From Catenulispora sp. (GTDB lineage: Bacteria; Actinomycetota; Actinomycetes; Streptomycetales; Catenulisporaceae): DNA of 38,339 nt. A program made the position numbers and the translations under genes. The DNA lies in assembly GCA_013362315.1 (NCBI GenBank), contig JABFWL010000638.1, positions 1 through 38,339 of the forward strand, read 5' to 3'. Under the pieces are notes generated by a model that was not told where the DNA came from, did no database searches, and saw only the letters and a program-made list of their open reading frames with translations. Within the stretch, counting starts at the first letter, position 1. Each line of letters opens with the position of its first letter. This document shows positions 23,502 to 31,516 of the stretch, one piece after another.

Positions 23502-26204
23502 TCATCCGGACACCAACTGCCACTGCTGGTTGGTGCCGCCGTTGGCGGTCCACTGCACGACCTGGGCGCCGTCGCTGGTCGACCGGCCGTACACGTCCGC
23601 GACCAGTCCACTGGCGTGGCTGACGATGGTGTAGTAGCCGTCTCCGGTAGGCCGTAGGTACCACTGCTGGTTGGTGCCGCCGTTGGCGGTCCACTGCTGC
23701 AGCTGCAAGCCTGCGGTCGTGGACGAGGCGTTGACGTCGAGCACCTTCCCGCTGCCCGTGTAGGCCAGCGTGAAGGTGCCGCCGGGCGCGGTGCTGACCG
23801 TCCACGCCAGGCCGCCGCTCTGCTGCACCGCCTTGGCGCCGTCAGCGGTGGAGTTGCTCGTTATGGCCAGCGGCTTGCCGCTGTTGCGGTTGACGATGTG
23901 GTACGTGCCCGGGGTGGGACCGCTGGTGGATCCGAGGGTGAAGTACTCGGCCGAGTCGGTGAAGGTCGTGGTGCCGCCCTTGGAGGTGGACAGGACCAGG
24001 TACATCCGCGAGCCGCTGGCCGCGGCGGTGAACGTGACCGGCTGGGCGACCCGGGAACCGAGCGGGACGGTGAGCGTCGTACTGCCGGAGGCGATGACGG
24101 TGCCGCCCACCTGGTCCAGGTAGGCCGTCCAGCTGAAGCCGACGGAGGTGTTGCTGAAGTCGTCGTTGAAGACGGTGATGGTGCGGGTCACCGTGCTGCC
24201 GTACGAATAGGCCGGCACCGCCTGGGCGAGTGGGAAGTCGCCATTGGCGTCCGAGACGCCGGATGCGGACCAGTACGGCAGATCGATCGCGGCGATCGGG
24301 TTGAACGCGGCCTGGATCCGCTGGATCTGCGGGTTGCTCCAGGGATCGGTGAGGTTGTCCGCGCCATACACGGGGTGGCGGCCTTCCTCCGTGGTGAAGT
24401 CGGTGGTGCGCACGCCGGGCACGAAGCCGGCCCAGCCGGACAGCAGAGTGTAGGGGCGCAGATCACTGGCGTCCTTACCCCGCTTGGCGGCGGTCGCCGT
24501 GGCGAACCATTCGAAGCCCTGCTTGGTGCTGCACGCCGGCCAGATGTACTCGCCCTCGCCGATCGGCCGCCCGGTTCCCGACCAGAGCTGCTCGCCGTAG
24601 TTGCCCGTGCCGTCCAGATAGTGCGGCAGGAGGTTGAAGTTGCCGTACGTGATGCCAGGGTATTGATTCGGAGACGCCCCGGGGCCGACGTCGACGCTGA
24701 TCGGCCGGGTCCCGTCATTGCCGTTCACCGCCGCGTACAGGTCCTGCTCGAACTGCACGGAGTCGCCACCGCCCAGGTTCGGCTCGTTCGCCTGGCTCCA
24801 CCGGATGATCGCCGGATGGTTGCGGTCGCGCAGCACCAAGGCGCGCGCGTGGTTGACCATGTTGTCGTGCCCGGCGGAGAAGTCCTGCCCGCTGCCACCC
24901 CGAATCGCGGTCTCGTCAATGATCATCAGGCCCATCTCGTCGGCCACGTCCAGCATGTACGGACTGGCCGGCTCCTGGTGGATGCGCACCACGTTGTAGT
25001 TGAGCCGCTGATAGTTGTCCACCGCCTGTGGCCAACCACCGTTCATACTCGAAGGCGCGAGGAAGCCGGGCAGCGTGTCGTAGGCGTCACCCGGGCCACC
25101 GTTGTTGACCCGATCGAAGTCAGCACCCTGCAAGTTGTCGCCCCGCAGGTTCACCCGCACACCATTGAGGTAGTAGTAGGAGCCGTTCTGCGTGGACTCC
25201 CGAAACCCGAACCGATAAGTGGCGTCGCTGGTGTGGCCGTCATCAGCGGATGCGTGCACTGCCAGATCGTGCAACTGCGCGCGATAGCCGGAGTGGTACG
25301 GAACGTTCGGCCACCAGTACGAGGCGGCGCCGAGGCTCCACGCCACCGGTCCCACCGTCACCTTGGCAGTCGAGTGCGCAGCCACCGTGACAGTGGCACT
25401 CGGCAGCGTCGGATAGCTGAACGACGTGCCGTTGTCGGAGGCGAGCGTGCCAGTCAGCGTCACCGACCGAGCGCTGCTCGAGCTGTTGGTGACGGACACG
25501 TCGTAGGTGAGAGTCTGGTTGGCCACCGAGGTCCGCACAAACGCGTCGCTGATATACACCGCGGGATACACGCGGAGGAACGCAGATCGGTAGATGCCCT
25601 GCGGAATCGCTTCGCACCACTCGGCGGCATCCGGCACCAGGTACCTGCCATTGGACGAGTTCTTCAGCGCGTTACGGCCTTTGACGTCAACGCTGATCGT
25701 ATGCGTGCTCCCCGGCGTCACATACGCCGTGATGTCGAACACCGAAGGAGTGAAGGCCGTCGTCTGGGTGGCGACCACACGCCCGTCCACCGAAAGCGTC
25801 GCCTGGTGGTTGATGGCCCCGAACTCAACCCACACCGCCTGCGGCTGCCCCGAATCCGGCACCACGACGCTCCGCGAGTACACCGCTTCCGAAACACTGG
25901 TGAAGCCCTGCTTGTACCACCCGCCACCCGGCACACCGATCGACGTCGTACCCTGCCCCGCCGGCGTAAAGCTCCACGGCCCGGACAGATCCACCGATTG
26001 GAGCGCGGCATTCCCGGCGCTGAAGCCCAGCGGGCCGGCATTCGCGGAAGCAGCGGAGGCCGCGGAACCCCTGACGGCCGTGGACGCTGCAGCGAAGCGC
26101 GGCACGCCGAACGCAGCGGCCGCACCCGCACCGGTAGCCAACAGCCGCCGACGCGTCAGCCCCTGCTGAGGCGAAGTGGACGAAGCTGAAATCTGTCGGC
26201 GCAT
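23502..26204 (-). CDS. Tat-exported GH2 glycoside hydrolase with ricin-type lectin domain
   Basis: This 900-residue enzyme has a Tat signal with TRRRLLA near residues 17-23 and an AAA cleavage region near 40. A sugar-binding jelly-roll domain, an immunoglobulin-like domain and a TIM-barrel with the acid/base motif WSQANEP (Glu474) follow. GEGEY (Glu550 or Glu552) may hold the nucleophile. The C-terminus is a ricin B-type beta-trefoil (about 770-900) with repeated QQW-type units. GH2 members cleave beta-galactosides, beta-mannosides or beta-glucuronides; specificity is undecided. AGGAGG lies 7 nt before the ATG at 26204. It probably acts on plant or fungal glycans outside the cell. Confidence 0.9.
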   Translation of the reverse strand: MRRQISASSTSPQQGLTRRRLLATGAGAAAAFGVPRFAAASTAVRGSAASAASANAGPLGFSAGNAALQSVDLSGPWSFTPAGQGTTSIGVPGGGWYKQGFTSVSEAVYSRSVVVPDSGQPQAVWVEFGAINHQATLSVDGRVVATQTTAFTPSVFDITAYVTPGSTHTISVDVKGRNALKNSSNGRYLVPDAAEWCEAIPQGIYRSAFLRVYPAVYISDAFVRTSVANQTLTYDVSVTNSSSSARSVTLTGTLASDNGTSFSYPTLPSATVTVAAHSTAKVTVGPVAWSLGAASYWWPNVPYHSGYRAQLHDLAVHASADDGHTSDATYRFGFRESTQNGSYYYLNGVRVNLRGDNLQGADFDRVNNGGPGDAYDTLPGFLAPSSMNGGWPQAVDNYQRLNYNVVRIHQEPASPYMLDVADEMGLMIIDETAIRGGSGQDFSAGHDNMVNHARALVLRDRNHPAIIRWSQANEPNLGGGDSVQFEQDLYAAVNGNDGTRPISVDVGPGASPNQYPGITYGNFNLLPHYLDGTGNYGEQLWSGTGRPIGEGEYIWPACSTKQGFEWFATATAAKRGKDASDLRPYTLLSGWAGFVPGVRTTDFTTEEGRHPVYGADNLTDPWSNPQIQRIQAAFNPIAAIDLPYWSASGVSDANGDFPLAQAVPAYSYGSTVTRTITVFNDDFSNTSVGFSWTAYLDQVGGTVIASGSTTLTVPLGSRVAQPVTFTAAASGSRMYLVLSTSKGGTTTFTDSAEYFTLGSTSGPTPGTYHIVNRNSGKPLAITSNSTADGAKAVQQSGGLAWTVSTAPGGTFTLAYTGSGKVLDVNASSTTAGLQLQQWTANGGTNQQWYLRPTGDGYYTIVSHASGLVADVYGRSTSDGAQVVQWTANGGTNQQWQLVSG
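23520..23697 (-). repeat. 37-bp exact direct repeat in the lectin-coding region
   Basis: Identical 37-bp copies lie at 23520-23556 and 23661-23697. They are 141 bp apart start to start, i.e. 47 codons, the usual size of one ricin-B lobe. They encode the WTANGGTNQQW segment of two successive lobes. Exact identity suggests recent duplication or gene conversion within the trefoil. Confidence 0.9.
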
Positions 26205-26371
26205 GACCCGACCTCCTCGTGACAGCGCAGCACTTACCGCCCGCGCGGCAGAAGATGGCAGGAGGTCGGCGGACAAGCAACAACTGCCACAGCCTTCCCA
26301 TGATCCGCTGTGGCTCCGGAGGCGAGCTGCGGAATGTCAGCCCCCTTCGCAAGGACCTGACCAGCACGCAT

Positions 26372-26383
26372 CGAATCGATTCG
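26372..26383. promoter_or_regulatory. 12-bp palindrome upstream of the GH2 gene
   Basis: CGAATCGATTCG is a perfect 12-bp palindrome with a central CG, 168 bp upstream of the GH2 start. CG-centred palindromes are typical of LacI-family operators. The next gene upstream is transcribed toward it, so the GH2 gene is the only promoter it could serve here. Confidence 0.45.
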
Positions 26384-26419
26384 CTACGCAGGACTCGCGC
26401 GCCGCCCGATCACCGTCGG

Positions 26420-26430
26420 CGAAACTTTCA
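26420..26430. promoter_or_regulatory. XlnR-box-like site upstream of the GH2 gene
   Basis: CGAAACTTTCA matches 10 of 11 positions of the CGAAACTTTCG element described for xylanase repression in Streptomyces. It lies about 216 bp upstream of the GH2 start, near the end of the preceding operon. Binding and relevance are inferred. Confidence 0.4.
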
Positions 26431-26488
26431 GGTCGTTGAGCGCGGCGGCGCGGATAATCAGTTTTGCTCCGGAACTACGCGACAGGAC

Positions 26489-28000
26489 TCAGCGAGCAGC
26501 CAACCGCTCGATGAGACCGACGAAGCGCTGCTCGAGCCGATCACAGTCGGCAACGGAGGATCCGATGATGGTCGCCCCGATCTTGCCGAAGGGCTCAAGC
26601 GCCGACCACAGATGCGGAATGACCCCGCGCCCGGTGCCTCTGCTATAGGCAAGCGCCGGCTCGGCTTCAATCGCCGTGATCAGCGTTTCAGCGGGGAGTC
26701 CCACGTAGCGCTCCGAAATGATGGAATCAGTACCCTTGTAGTGCACGGGCTGGTCGCCATGCGCGGCAGAGGTGCCGTCCGCGTGCCAGTCCGCATCGAG
26801 TACTGCCCTGGCCGTTCGGTGCGGATGGGTGCTCCCGGTCTGTCGCATGTTGATTTCGGTCGCGTAGATGTCCCAGACTTCGGGTTTCTCGGCTGTGCCT
26901 GTGACGATGAAGTCCACGCCGATGTGTCCCGAGACGCCCCGGCGGGCCAGCCGGTCCAGGACCGCCCGCGACAAGGTCGCGACCGAATCGCGGTAAGCCG
27001 GGTGCGCCGGAAATCTGCATGCGACGTAGTCCCCGGCGGGGCCCAGGACCTGGTCATGGATCGCCAGCAACGAGACGCCGCCAGGGCCTCTGGACGGGTC
27101 GAGATAGGCCAGCGCGCTAGGGAACGATATGACCTGGCAAGGTTGCGGGCGGACGAACTTCTCGACGATCGCGCCATTCGCCGCGACACGCCGCAGGAAG
27201 TCCTGTGGCGATATGCCGGGGGCGCAAGGCTGCCATACCCGCGCGAGTGTCTCGGCTCGTAGCGGCCCGTTGCCGCTGACTGCCGGCAGGGTCAGAACCG
27301 CGTTGCCGTGACCGCTGCCGAAGCCGTGGTCGACCTTGACCATCACGACGCCGTCTTCGGCGCCCTGCGTCACAGACCGGGCGGCGTCGATGATGTCGGT
27401 CTGGCTGTACACCGGCGAATAGGTGCCGGCGAGGTGGGGGACGCCAGCCTGGCGGAAGATGCCTCGGCTGCCTGACTTGGTACCCCATCGCAGGTGTTCG
27501 GGCTGGGTGTCCACGAGAGAGACACCCAGCGCCTGCGCCACATCGGCCATACGTGGGCTCGTGGCGTAACAAGACACGCCTTCCACGCGGTGGCCCAGCT
27601 TCCGGGCGACTGCGATCGTCGACCGCAGCCGATCGAGGACGGCACCGTTCGCCAGCAACTTCTCGCTTAGATGCAAGGGCCTGCTGTCGTCCAGTTCGAC
27701 CAGTGCATGCCGTCGTGTGGCGTCTCGGGCTACAGCAGCGCCCAACAGGCCGAAGAGGTGCTCCACAACTCGGCTGCCGACCGGCGGCGCCTGAATCGCG
27801 ATGATCGCGAGGTCGGTCTGCGTTCCGAGAGTAAGCGACTCCCAAAGCCCGCGGGAGCCGGACAGCCATCGGCCGACCCCGTGCTGCATCTCCTCCTGGC
27901 TGAACTCCTGCGATGGGCAAACCACTCTCAGCCGCAGCATCGGGACGGTCGCGAGGGTCTGTTCGAGTCGGTCCAGCTCCTGGAAGACCAGGTTATGCAC
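26489..28000 (-). CDS. PGM1-like ATP-grasp peptide ligase
   Basis: This protein of about 503 residues has an ATP-grasp architecture. Features include MVKVDHGFGSGHGN, HIGVDFIVTG and a C-terminal EINMRQTGSTHPHRTA, which closely resembles the metal-binding EIN..GG.THP element of PGM1-type ligases. PGM1 in pheganomycin synthesis joins an unusual amino acid to a peptide; the family forms amide bonds via acyl phosphates. I start at the GTG at 28000, which overlaps the racemase stop by 8 bp (GTGCATAA), because the upstream frame lies in the racemase. The overlap suggests translational coupling. It is last in the operon. The substrate is unknown. Confidence 0.87.
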   Translation of the reverse strand: MHNLVFQELDRLEQTLATVPMLRLRVVCPSQEFSQEEMQHGVGRWLSGSRGLWESLTLGTQTDLAIIAIQAPPVGSRVVEHLFGLLGAAVARDATRRHALVELDDSRPLHLSEKLLANGAVLDRLRSTIAVARKLGHRVEGVSCYATSPRMADVAQALGVSLVDTQPEHLRWGTKSGSRGIFRQAGVPHLAGTYSPVYSQTDIIDAARSVTQGAEDGVVMVKVDHGFGSGHGNAVLTLPAVSGNGPLRAETLARVWQPCAPGISPQDFLRRVAANGAIVEKFVRPQPCQVISFPSALAYLDPSRGPGGVSLLAIHDQVLGPAGDYVACRFPAHPAYRDSVATLSRAVLDRLARRGVSGHIGVDFIVTGTAEKPEVWDIYATEINMRQTGSTHPHRTARAVLDADWHADGTSAAHGDQPVHYKGTDSIISERYVGLPAETLITAIEAEPALAYSRGTGRGVIPHLWSALEPFGKIGATIIGSSVADCDRLEQRFVGLIERLAAR

Positions 28001-28703
28001 AAGCTGGTTCGGTCGGCTTGAGAGCCCAGTCCAATGCCGCCTCGACGTGCAGCAGTGTTGTGTCGTACACCGGCAGCGGACTGGTCTGCTCATCGAGGAG
28101 CAGGCCGATCTCGGTGCAACCGAGGATGACTGCTTGGGCGCCGTTCTGCTTCAGTGTTTCGACGATCGAAATGTACTGCTGTCGTGAATGATCGAGTACT
28201 TTACCCAGACACAGCTCGTTGTAGATGATGTCGTGGACGACAGTGCGCCCATGCTCGTCCGGGACCAACACAGTCAGACCCCGTTCTTCCAGGACCGACC
28301 GATAGAAGTCCTGCTCCATGGTGTAGCGAGTACCAAGCAAACCGACGGTATCGATACCGTCCGCTTGCAGTGCATCGGCCGTGCCCTCGGCGATGTGCAG
28401 GATCGGAATGCTGACTGCCGCCCCGATATCGTCGATGACCCGGTGCATGGTGTTGGTGCACAGAACCAGGCATTCGGCCCCGCCGGCTTCCAGGTGCCGC
28501 GCCCAGTTGGCCAGGTAGCCGCCGGCTTCCGCCCAGTCGCCGCGCTCCTGCATCCGCTCCACTTCCGCGAAGTCGACGGAAGCGAGCAGACAGCGCGCCG
28601 AGTGCAGGCCGCCCAGACGGTCGCGGATCCCGCGGTTGAGACCCTGGTAATACGTGAGCGTGGATTCCCAGCTCATCCCGCCCAGCAAACCCACTGTCTT
28701 CAT
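27993..28703 (-). CDS. Aspartate/glutamate racemase family protein
   Basis: This 236-residue racemase has the two catalytic cysteines in LCTNTMH (Cys82) and LGCTEI (Cys196), as in PLP-independent aspartate racemases, and an intact GLLGGMSWEST start. It could invert an amino acid before or after modification by the neighbouring enzymes. A GGAG site lies 8-9 nt before the ATG at 28703. Its ATG overlaps the TGA of the MalY-like gene (ATGA), and its stop overlaps the ligase start. Substrate specificity cannot be read from sequence. Confidence 0.9.
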   Translation of the reverse strand: MKTVGLLGGMSWESTLTYYQGLNRGIRDRLGGLHSARCLLASVDFAEVERMQERGDWAEAGGYLANWARHLEAGGAECLVLCTNTMHRVIDDIGAAVSIPILHIAEGTADALQADGIDTVGLLGTRYTMEQDFYRSVLEERGLTVLVPDEHGRTVVHDIIYNELCLGKVLDHSRQQYISIVETLKQNGAQAVILGCTEIGLLLDEQTSPLPVYDTTLLHVEAALDWALKPTEPACA

Positions 28704-29905
28704 ATGGTTGTCTCCTTTGACGAAGTGTGAACGTTCCGCTCGGCGCCCGCTCGCGCTGATCCCTCGATCAGCCGGGAGATAGCCCGGCGCAGCCGAGCAG
28801 GCGGCGTTGCGAAGTTGATCCGGAAGTATCCGGAGAAGTCCGTACCGTAGACGCTACCAGGCTGGAGCCGGATTTTTGGCCGTTTGCCAGGGCTCTGTCC
28901 CGCCTGGCCTCCGAACGAAAACTCGCCTGATGCCGAGACGTTTCCGGTGATCCACGCCAAATATGTCGCGTCCGGACCCCCGCCGAAGCATTGTTGGCCA
29001 AATGCAGCAACAATCGCTTTCCGATTCTGGTGAAGAATCTTTTGAAACTGTAGCAACCACGGGTCGCACTCGGCCCATGCGGTATATGTGGCGATGATGC
29101 CCGGCACGCTGGCCCCGCTCCGAAGGTGCCAGGGCAACCTCCGGAACTGCTCGTGAAGCCGGCGAGAACCGAACGAGCCGACGGCGCATCGCAGACCGGC
29201 TATATTGAACGACTTCGCTGCCGAGGTGAAGACGACGGAACGTCGGCGGGCCCGTTCGCAGGACGCGATGGACAGATGTGGTCTGTCGTAGGTCACATCA
29301 TGGTGGATCTCGTCGCAGAAGATGACGGCGTCGTTCCGTTCGGCGATTTCGGCCAGAGCCTCAAGGCGAGCGGTCTCCAGGATGCGTCCGGTCGGGTTGT
29401 GGGGCTGGCAGAGAACGATCATCGCAACGCGGACTGCCCTGGCTTCGTCAGGCACATCGTCGTCCGAGCCCACGGGCATCGGCACAGCGAGCGGCACCCT
29501 TCCCAAGCTGCGGATCGCGCTCAACATCGGCGGATATGCCGGCGCATGCAAAAGGACGACATCGCCTGGAGCAGTGAAGGCTAACAAGGCGCAGCACAAG
29601 GCTTGCACGACTTGGGCACAGATCTCGACCGTGTCGACGTCCACGGTGACGTTATGGCGCTCCGACATCCGGCGCACGAACTGGTGAGCAAGGCGAGTGG
29701 GGCTCCCGTGGGGGCTGTCGAAATCCGGGTAGCCAAGGTCAGACTCGCGCACCGCCGCGCGAAGTGCCTCCCGGATCGGCCCAGCGACCGCGAAATCGGC
29801 CTCGGCGATGTCCATGGGGGTCTCGTCCGCCGCCGAACGGCTCCACTTCAGACTGGACCGGGCCCGGAGCTGCCGCTCGGTAAGCGCCGTCAACGCCAGG
29901 CTCAT
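28700..29905 (-). CDS. MalY/PatB-like PLP-dependent aminotransferase or C-S lyase
   Basis: This 401-residue fold-type I PLP enzyme has CQPHNPTGR (166-174), DEIHHDVTY (198-206) and the Schiff-base lysine in SAAKSFNIAGLR (Lys231). MalY/PatB proteins cleave beta C-S bonds of cystathionine-like substrates or transaminate. Its ATG at 29905 overlaps the TGA of the serine-acetyltransferase-like gene. The alternative starts upstream run through that gene and are rejected. In this operon it could act on a beta-substituted alanine made by the two preceding enzymes. Transamination and beta-lysis are both possible. Confidence 0.9.
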   Translation of the reverse strand: MSLALTALTERQLRARSSLKWSRSAADETPMDIAEADFAVAGPIREALRAAVRESDLGYPDFDSPHGSPTRLAHQFVRRMSERHNVTVDVDTVEICAQVVQALCCALLAFTAPGDVVLLHAPAYPPMLSAIRSLGRVPLAVPMPVGSDDDVPDEARAVRVAMIVLCQPHNPTGRILETARLEALAEIAERNDAVIFCDEIHHDVTYDRPHLSIASCERARRRSVVFTSAAKSFNIAGLRCAVGSFGSRRLHEQFRRLPWHLRSGASVPGIIATYTAWAECDPWLLQFQKILHQNRKAIVAAFGQQCFGGGPDATYLAWITGNVSASGEFSFGGQAGQSPGKRPKIRLQPGSVYGTDFSGYFRINFATPPARLRRAISRLIEGSARAGAERNVHTSSKETTI

Positions 29906-30633
29906 GGTGAGAGCACCGCCACAGATCGAGGCGTCGACGTATGCTCCGTCAATTGCAGTTTCGCGACCACCCGTACTCGTGTCCCCCCGGGGACATCCTC
30001 GGTGATCCGTGCACCGGCCTCGAGGAAGCAGTCGTCGCCGATGGTCACGGCGCCGAAGACGTAGACGTCGCCGGCGATGACCACCCGGTCTCCGACCGTG
30101 GGATGACGCCGCTTCCCCTGCGCGCACTGGCGGCCGATGTTCCGAGAACCGAGTACGACGTTCTGGAGGAAATAGCAGTCGTCGCCGATTCGCGTGTGCT
30201 CGCCGATCACCGTTCCCCAGCCATGATCGACGACGATCCGCCGGCCGATGCAGGCCGCGGGATGGATCTCCACGCCGGTCCGTACCTTCGCGTCCTCCGA
30301 GATCCGCCGCGCCGCACAAGCGATCAACCTGTCCCGTCGACCCGGCTCCTCGACACCTGACCGCAGCCCGAGGAGCGCGTGGGCGACCCGGTGGGCCGCG
30401 ACCGCCGCAAAACTCGAACTGCTGTGATAGCAGTACCAGGGGTCGCCATGGGCAGCCGGATCGCGCCCCGACAAGGCGAGCAGGTCTTCGGCGATCAACT
30501 CGGTGGCCGAGGCGACAACGGAATCGTTGTCCCGGCTCCGGACGGTTGCCCGGCGCAACAGATCCTCGACGCTCGCCAGGCTGGTTCTGACACCGACTTC
30601 GATCTCGGGCCGCGGGATTCCGCGATCAAACAT
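29902..30633 (-). CDS. Serine O-acetyltransferase-like protein (CysE family)
   Basis: This 243-residue protein has an alpha-helical N-terminal part and a left-handed beta-helix of hexapeptide repeats. VEIHPAACIG and VVDHGWGTVIGEHTRIG (His124, Asp136, His137) match the CysE active-site region. It would make O-acetyl-L-serine from serine and acetyl-CoA. The ATG at 30633 overlaps the end of the cysteine-synthase-like gene by 8 bp. Being embedded in an apparent biosynthetic operon argues for a dedicated precursor supply rather than housekeeping cysteine synthesis, though the latter is not excluded. Confidence 0.88.
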   Translation of the reverse strand: MFDRGIPRPEIEVGVRTSLASVEDLLRRATVRSRDNDSVVASATELIAEDLLALSGRDPAAHGDPWYCYHSSSSFAAVAAHRVAHALLGLRSGVEEPGRRDRLIACAARRISEDAKVRTGVEIHPAACIGRRIVVDHGWGTVIGEHTRIGDDCYFLQNVVLGSRNIGRQCAQGKRRHPTVGDRVVIAGDVYVFGAVTIGDDCFLEAGARITEDVPGGTRVRVVAKLQLTEHTSTPRSVAVLSP

Positions 30634-31516
30634 AGTCTTCCCCCCGATCGAACAGCAGGCTGACATAGACCCGCTCCCGGCGATCGCTTTGGCGATCCCG
30701 GACTTTGTGCGTGGCCGCATAGTTGGCGAGACTGGTCGGGCCCACGTGGAACCGCAACGATCGCAACAGCGCGGTGCGGGCCGCGACGACGTCGGCGTCG
30801 GCGACATCGACGATCGTGTCCAGCGACGACACGTCGAAGAAGGGCGCTGGTTGGCCGACGGCGACCCCCTGCAACGGATGGTCGCCGTAGACGCCGGCGC
30901 GCAGGTCGCAGTTGGCCGGCTGCACGGCGACCGTCTCCACCTGGGCAAAATGCTTGCGAAGCGCTGTGGAGACGCCGTACATGGTGGCGCCTGTACCCAT
31001 GCCGGTGACAAGAGTGACGACAGCGGATGGCGGGACGCCCGCATCCCGCAGCTGGTCGGCTATCTCCGGGCCGGTTCGTGTTTCGTGCGTCTGGGGGTTG
31101 GCTGGGTTTTCGAACTGGTTGAGGTAGTGATACTTTTCGCCGTCCTCAGCCAAGAGCATGGCGATTGCCTCGCCACTGTCCCGGCATCCTGGAAAAGCGG
31201 ACTCGCGGACGATCACCGTGGCGCCGAGCTGGCGCGCTATCGCTTTCTTGACCTGGGAATACGCCGCCTCGGCCACCAAGGTCAGAGCATAGCCCCGGGC
31301 GCCTGCCTCAAGAGCGAGACCCACGCCGAGATTGCCTCCAGTCCGCTCAAGCAGAACCTTCGCTCCATTTCCAGCGAGGGCACCGGATCGCTCGGCATCG
31401 TCGATGAGGCTGACCGCCACTCGCGCCTTGTGGCTGCGGCCGGGGTGGAGGAACTCGCATTTGAGAAAGAGATTTTCAGACTCGCGAACAAGCGGGGTCA
31501 CGGGCCGGCTGCTCAT
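30626..31516 (-). CDS. Cysteine synthase-like PLP enzyme
   Basis: This 296-residue fold-type II PLP enzyme has the cofactor lysine in GRSHKARV (Lys30), a phosphate/substrate loop RTGGNLG (58-64) and the glycine loop GMGTGATMYG (172-181). It normally replaces the O-acetyl of O-acetylserine with a nucleophile: sulfide gives cysteine, ammonia-like donors give 2,3-diaminopropionate, and hydroxyurea gives O-ureidoserine. The substrate loop is altered (TGGN instead of TSGN), so a non-sulfide nucleophile is possible but not proved. The ATG at 31516 overlaps the TGA of the TPR gene. The N-terminus is slightly short compared with CysK. Confidence 0.88.
   Translation of the reverse strand: MSSRPVTPLVRESENLFLKCEFLHPGRSHKARVAVSLIDDAERSGALAGNGAKVLLERTGGNLGVGLALEAGARGYALTLVAEAAYSQVKKAIARQLGATVIVRESAFPGCRDSGEAIAMLLAEDGEKYHYLNQFENPANPQTHETRTGPEIADQLRDAGVPPSAVVTLVTGMGTGATMYGVSTALRKHFAQVETVAVQPANCDLRAGVYGDHPLQGVAVGQPAPFFDVSSLDTIVDVADADVVAARTALLRSLRFHVGPTSLANYAATHKVRDRQSDRRERVYVSLLFDRGEDYV

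Noticed and set aside
28700..30319. A 539-codon MalY frame starting inside the acetyltransferase gene
   Set aside because: The extra N-terminal part is shadow of the acetyltransferase gene; the fold starts at the ATG at 29905, which overlaps the previous stop.
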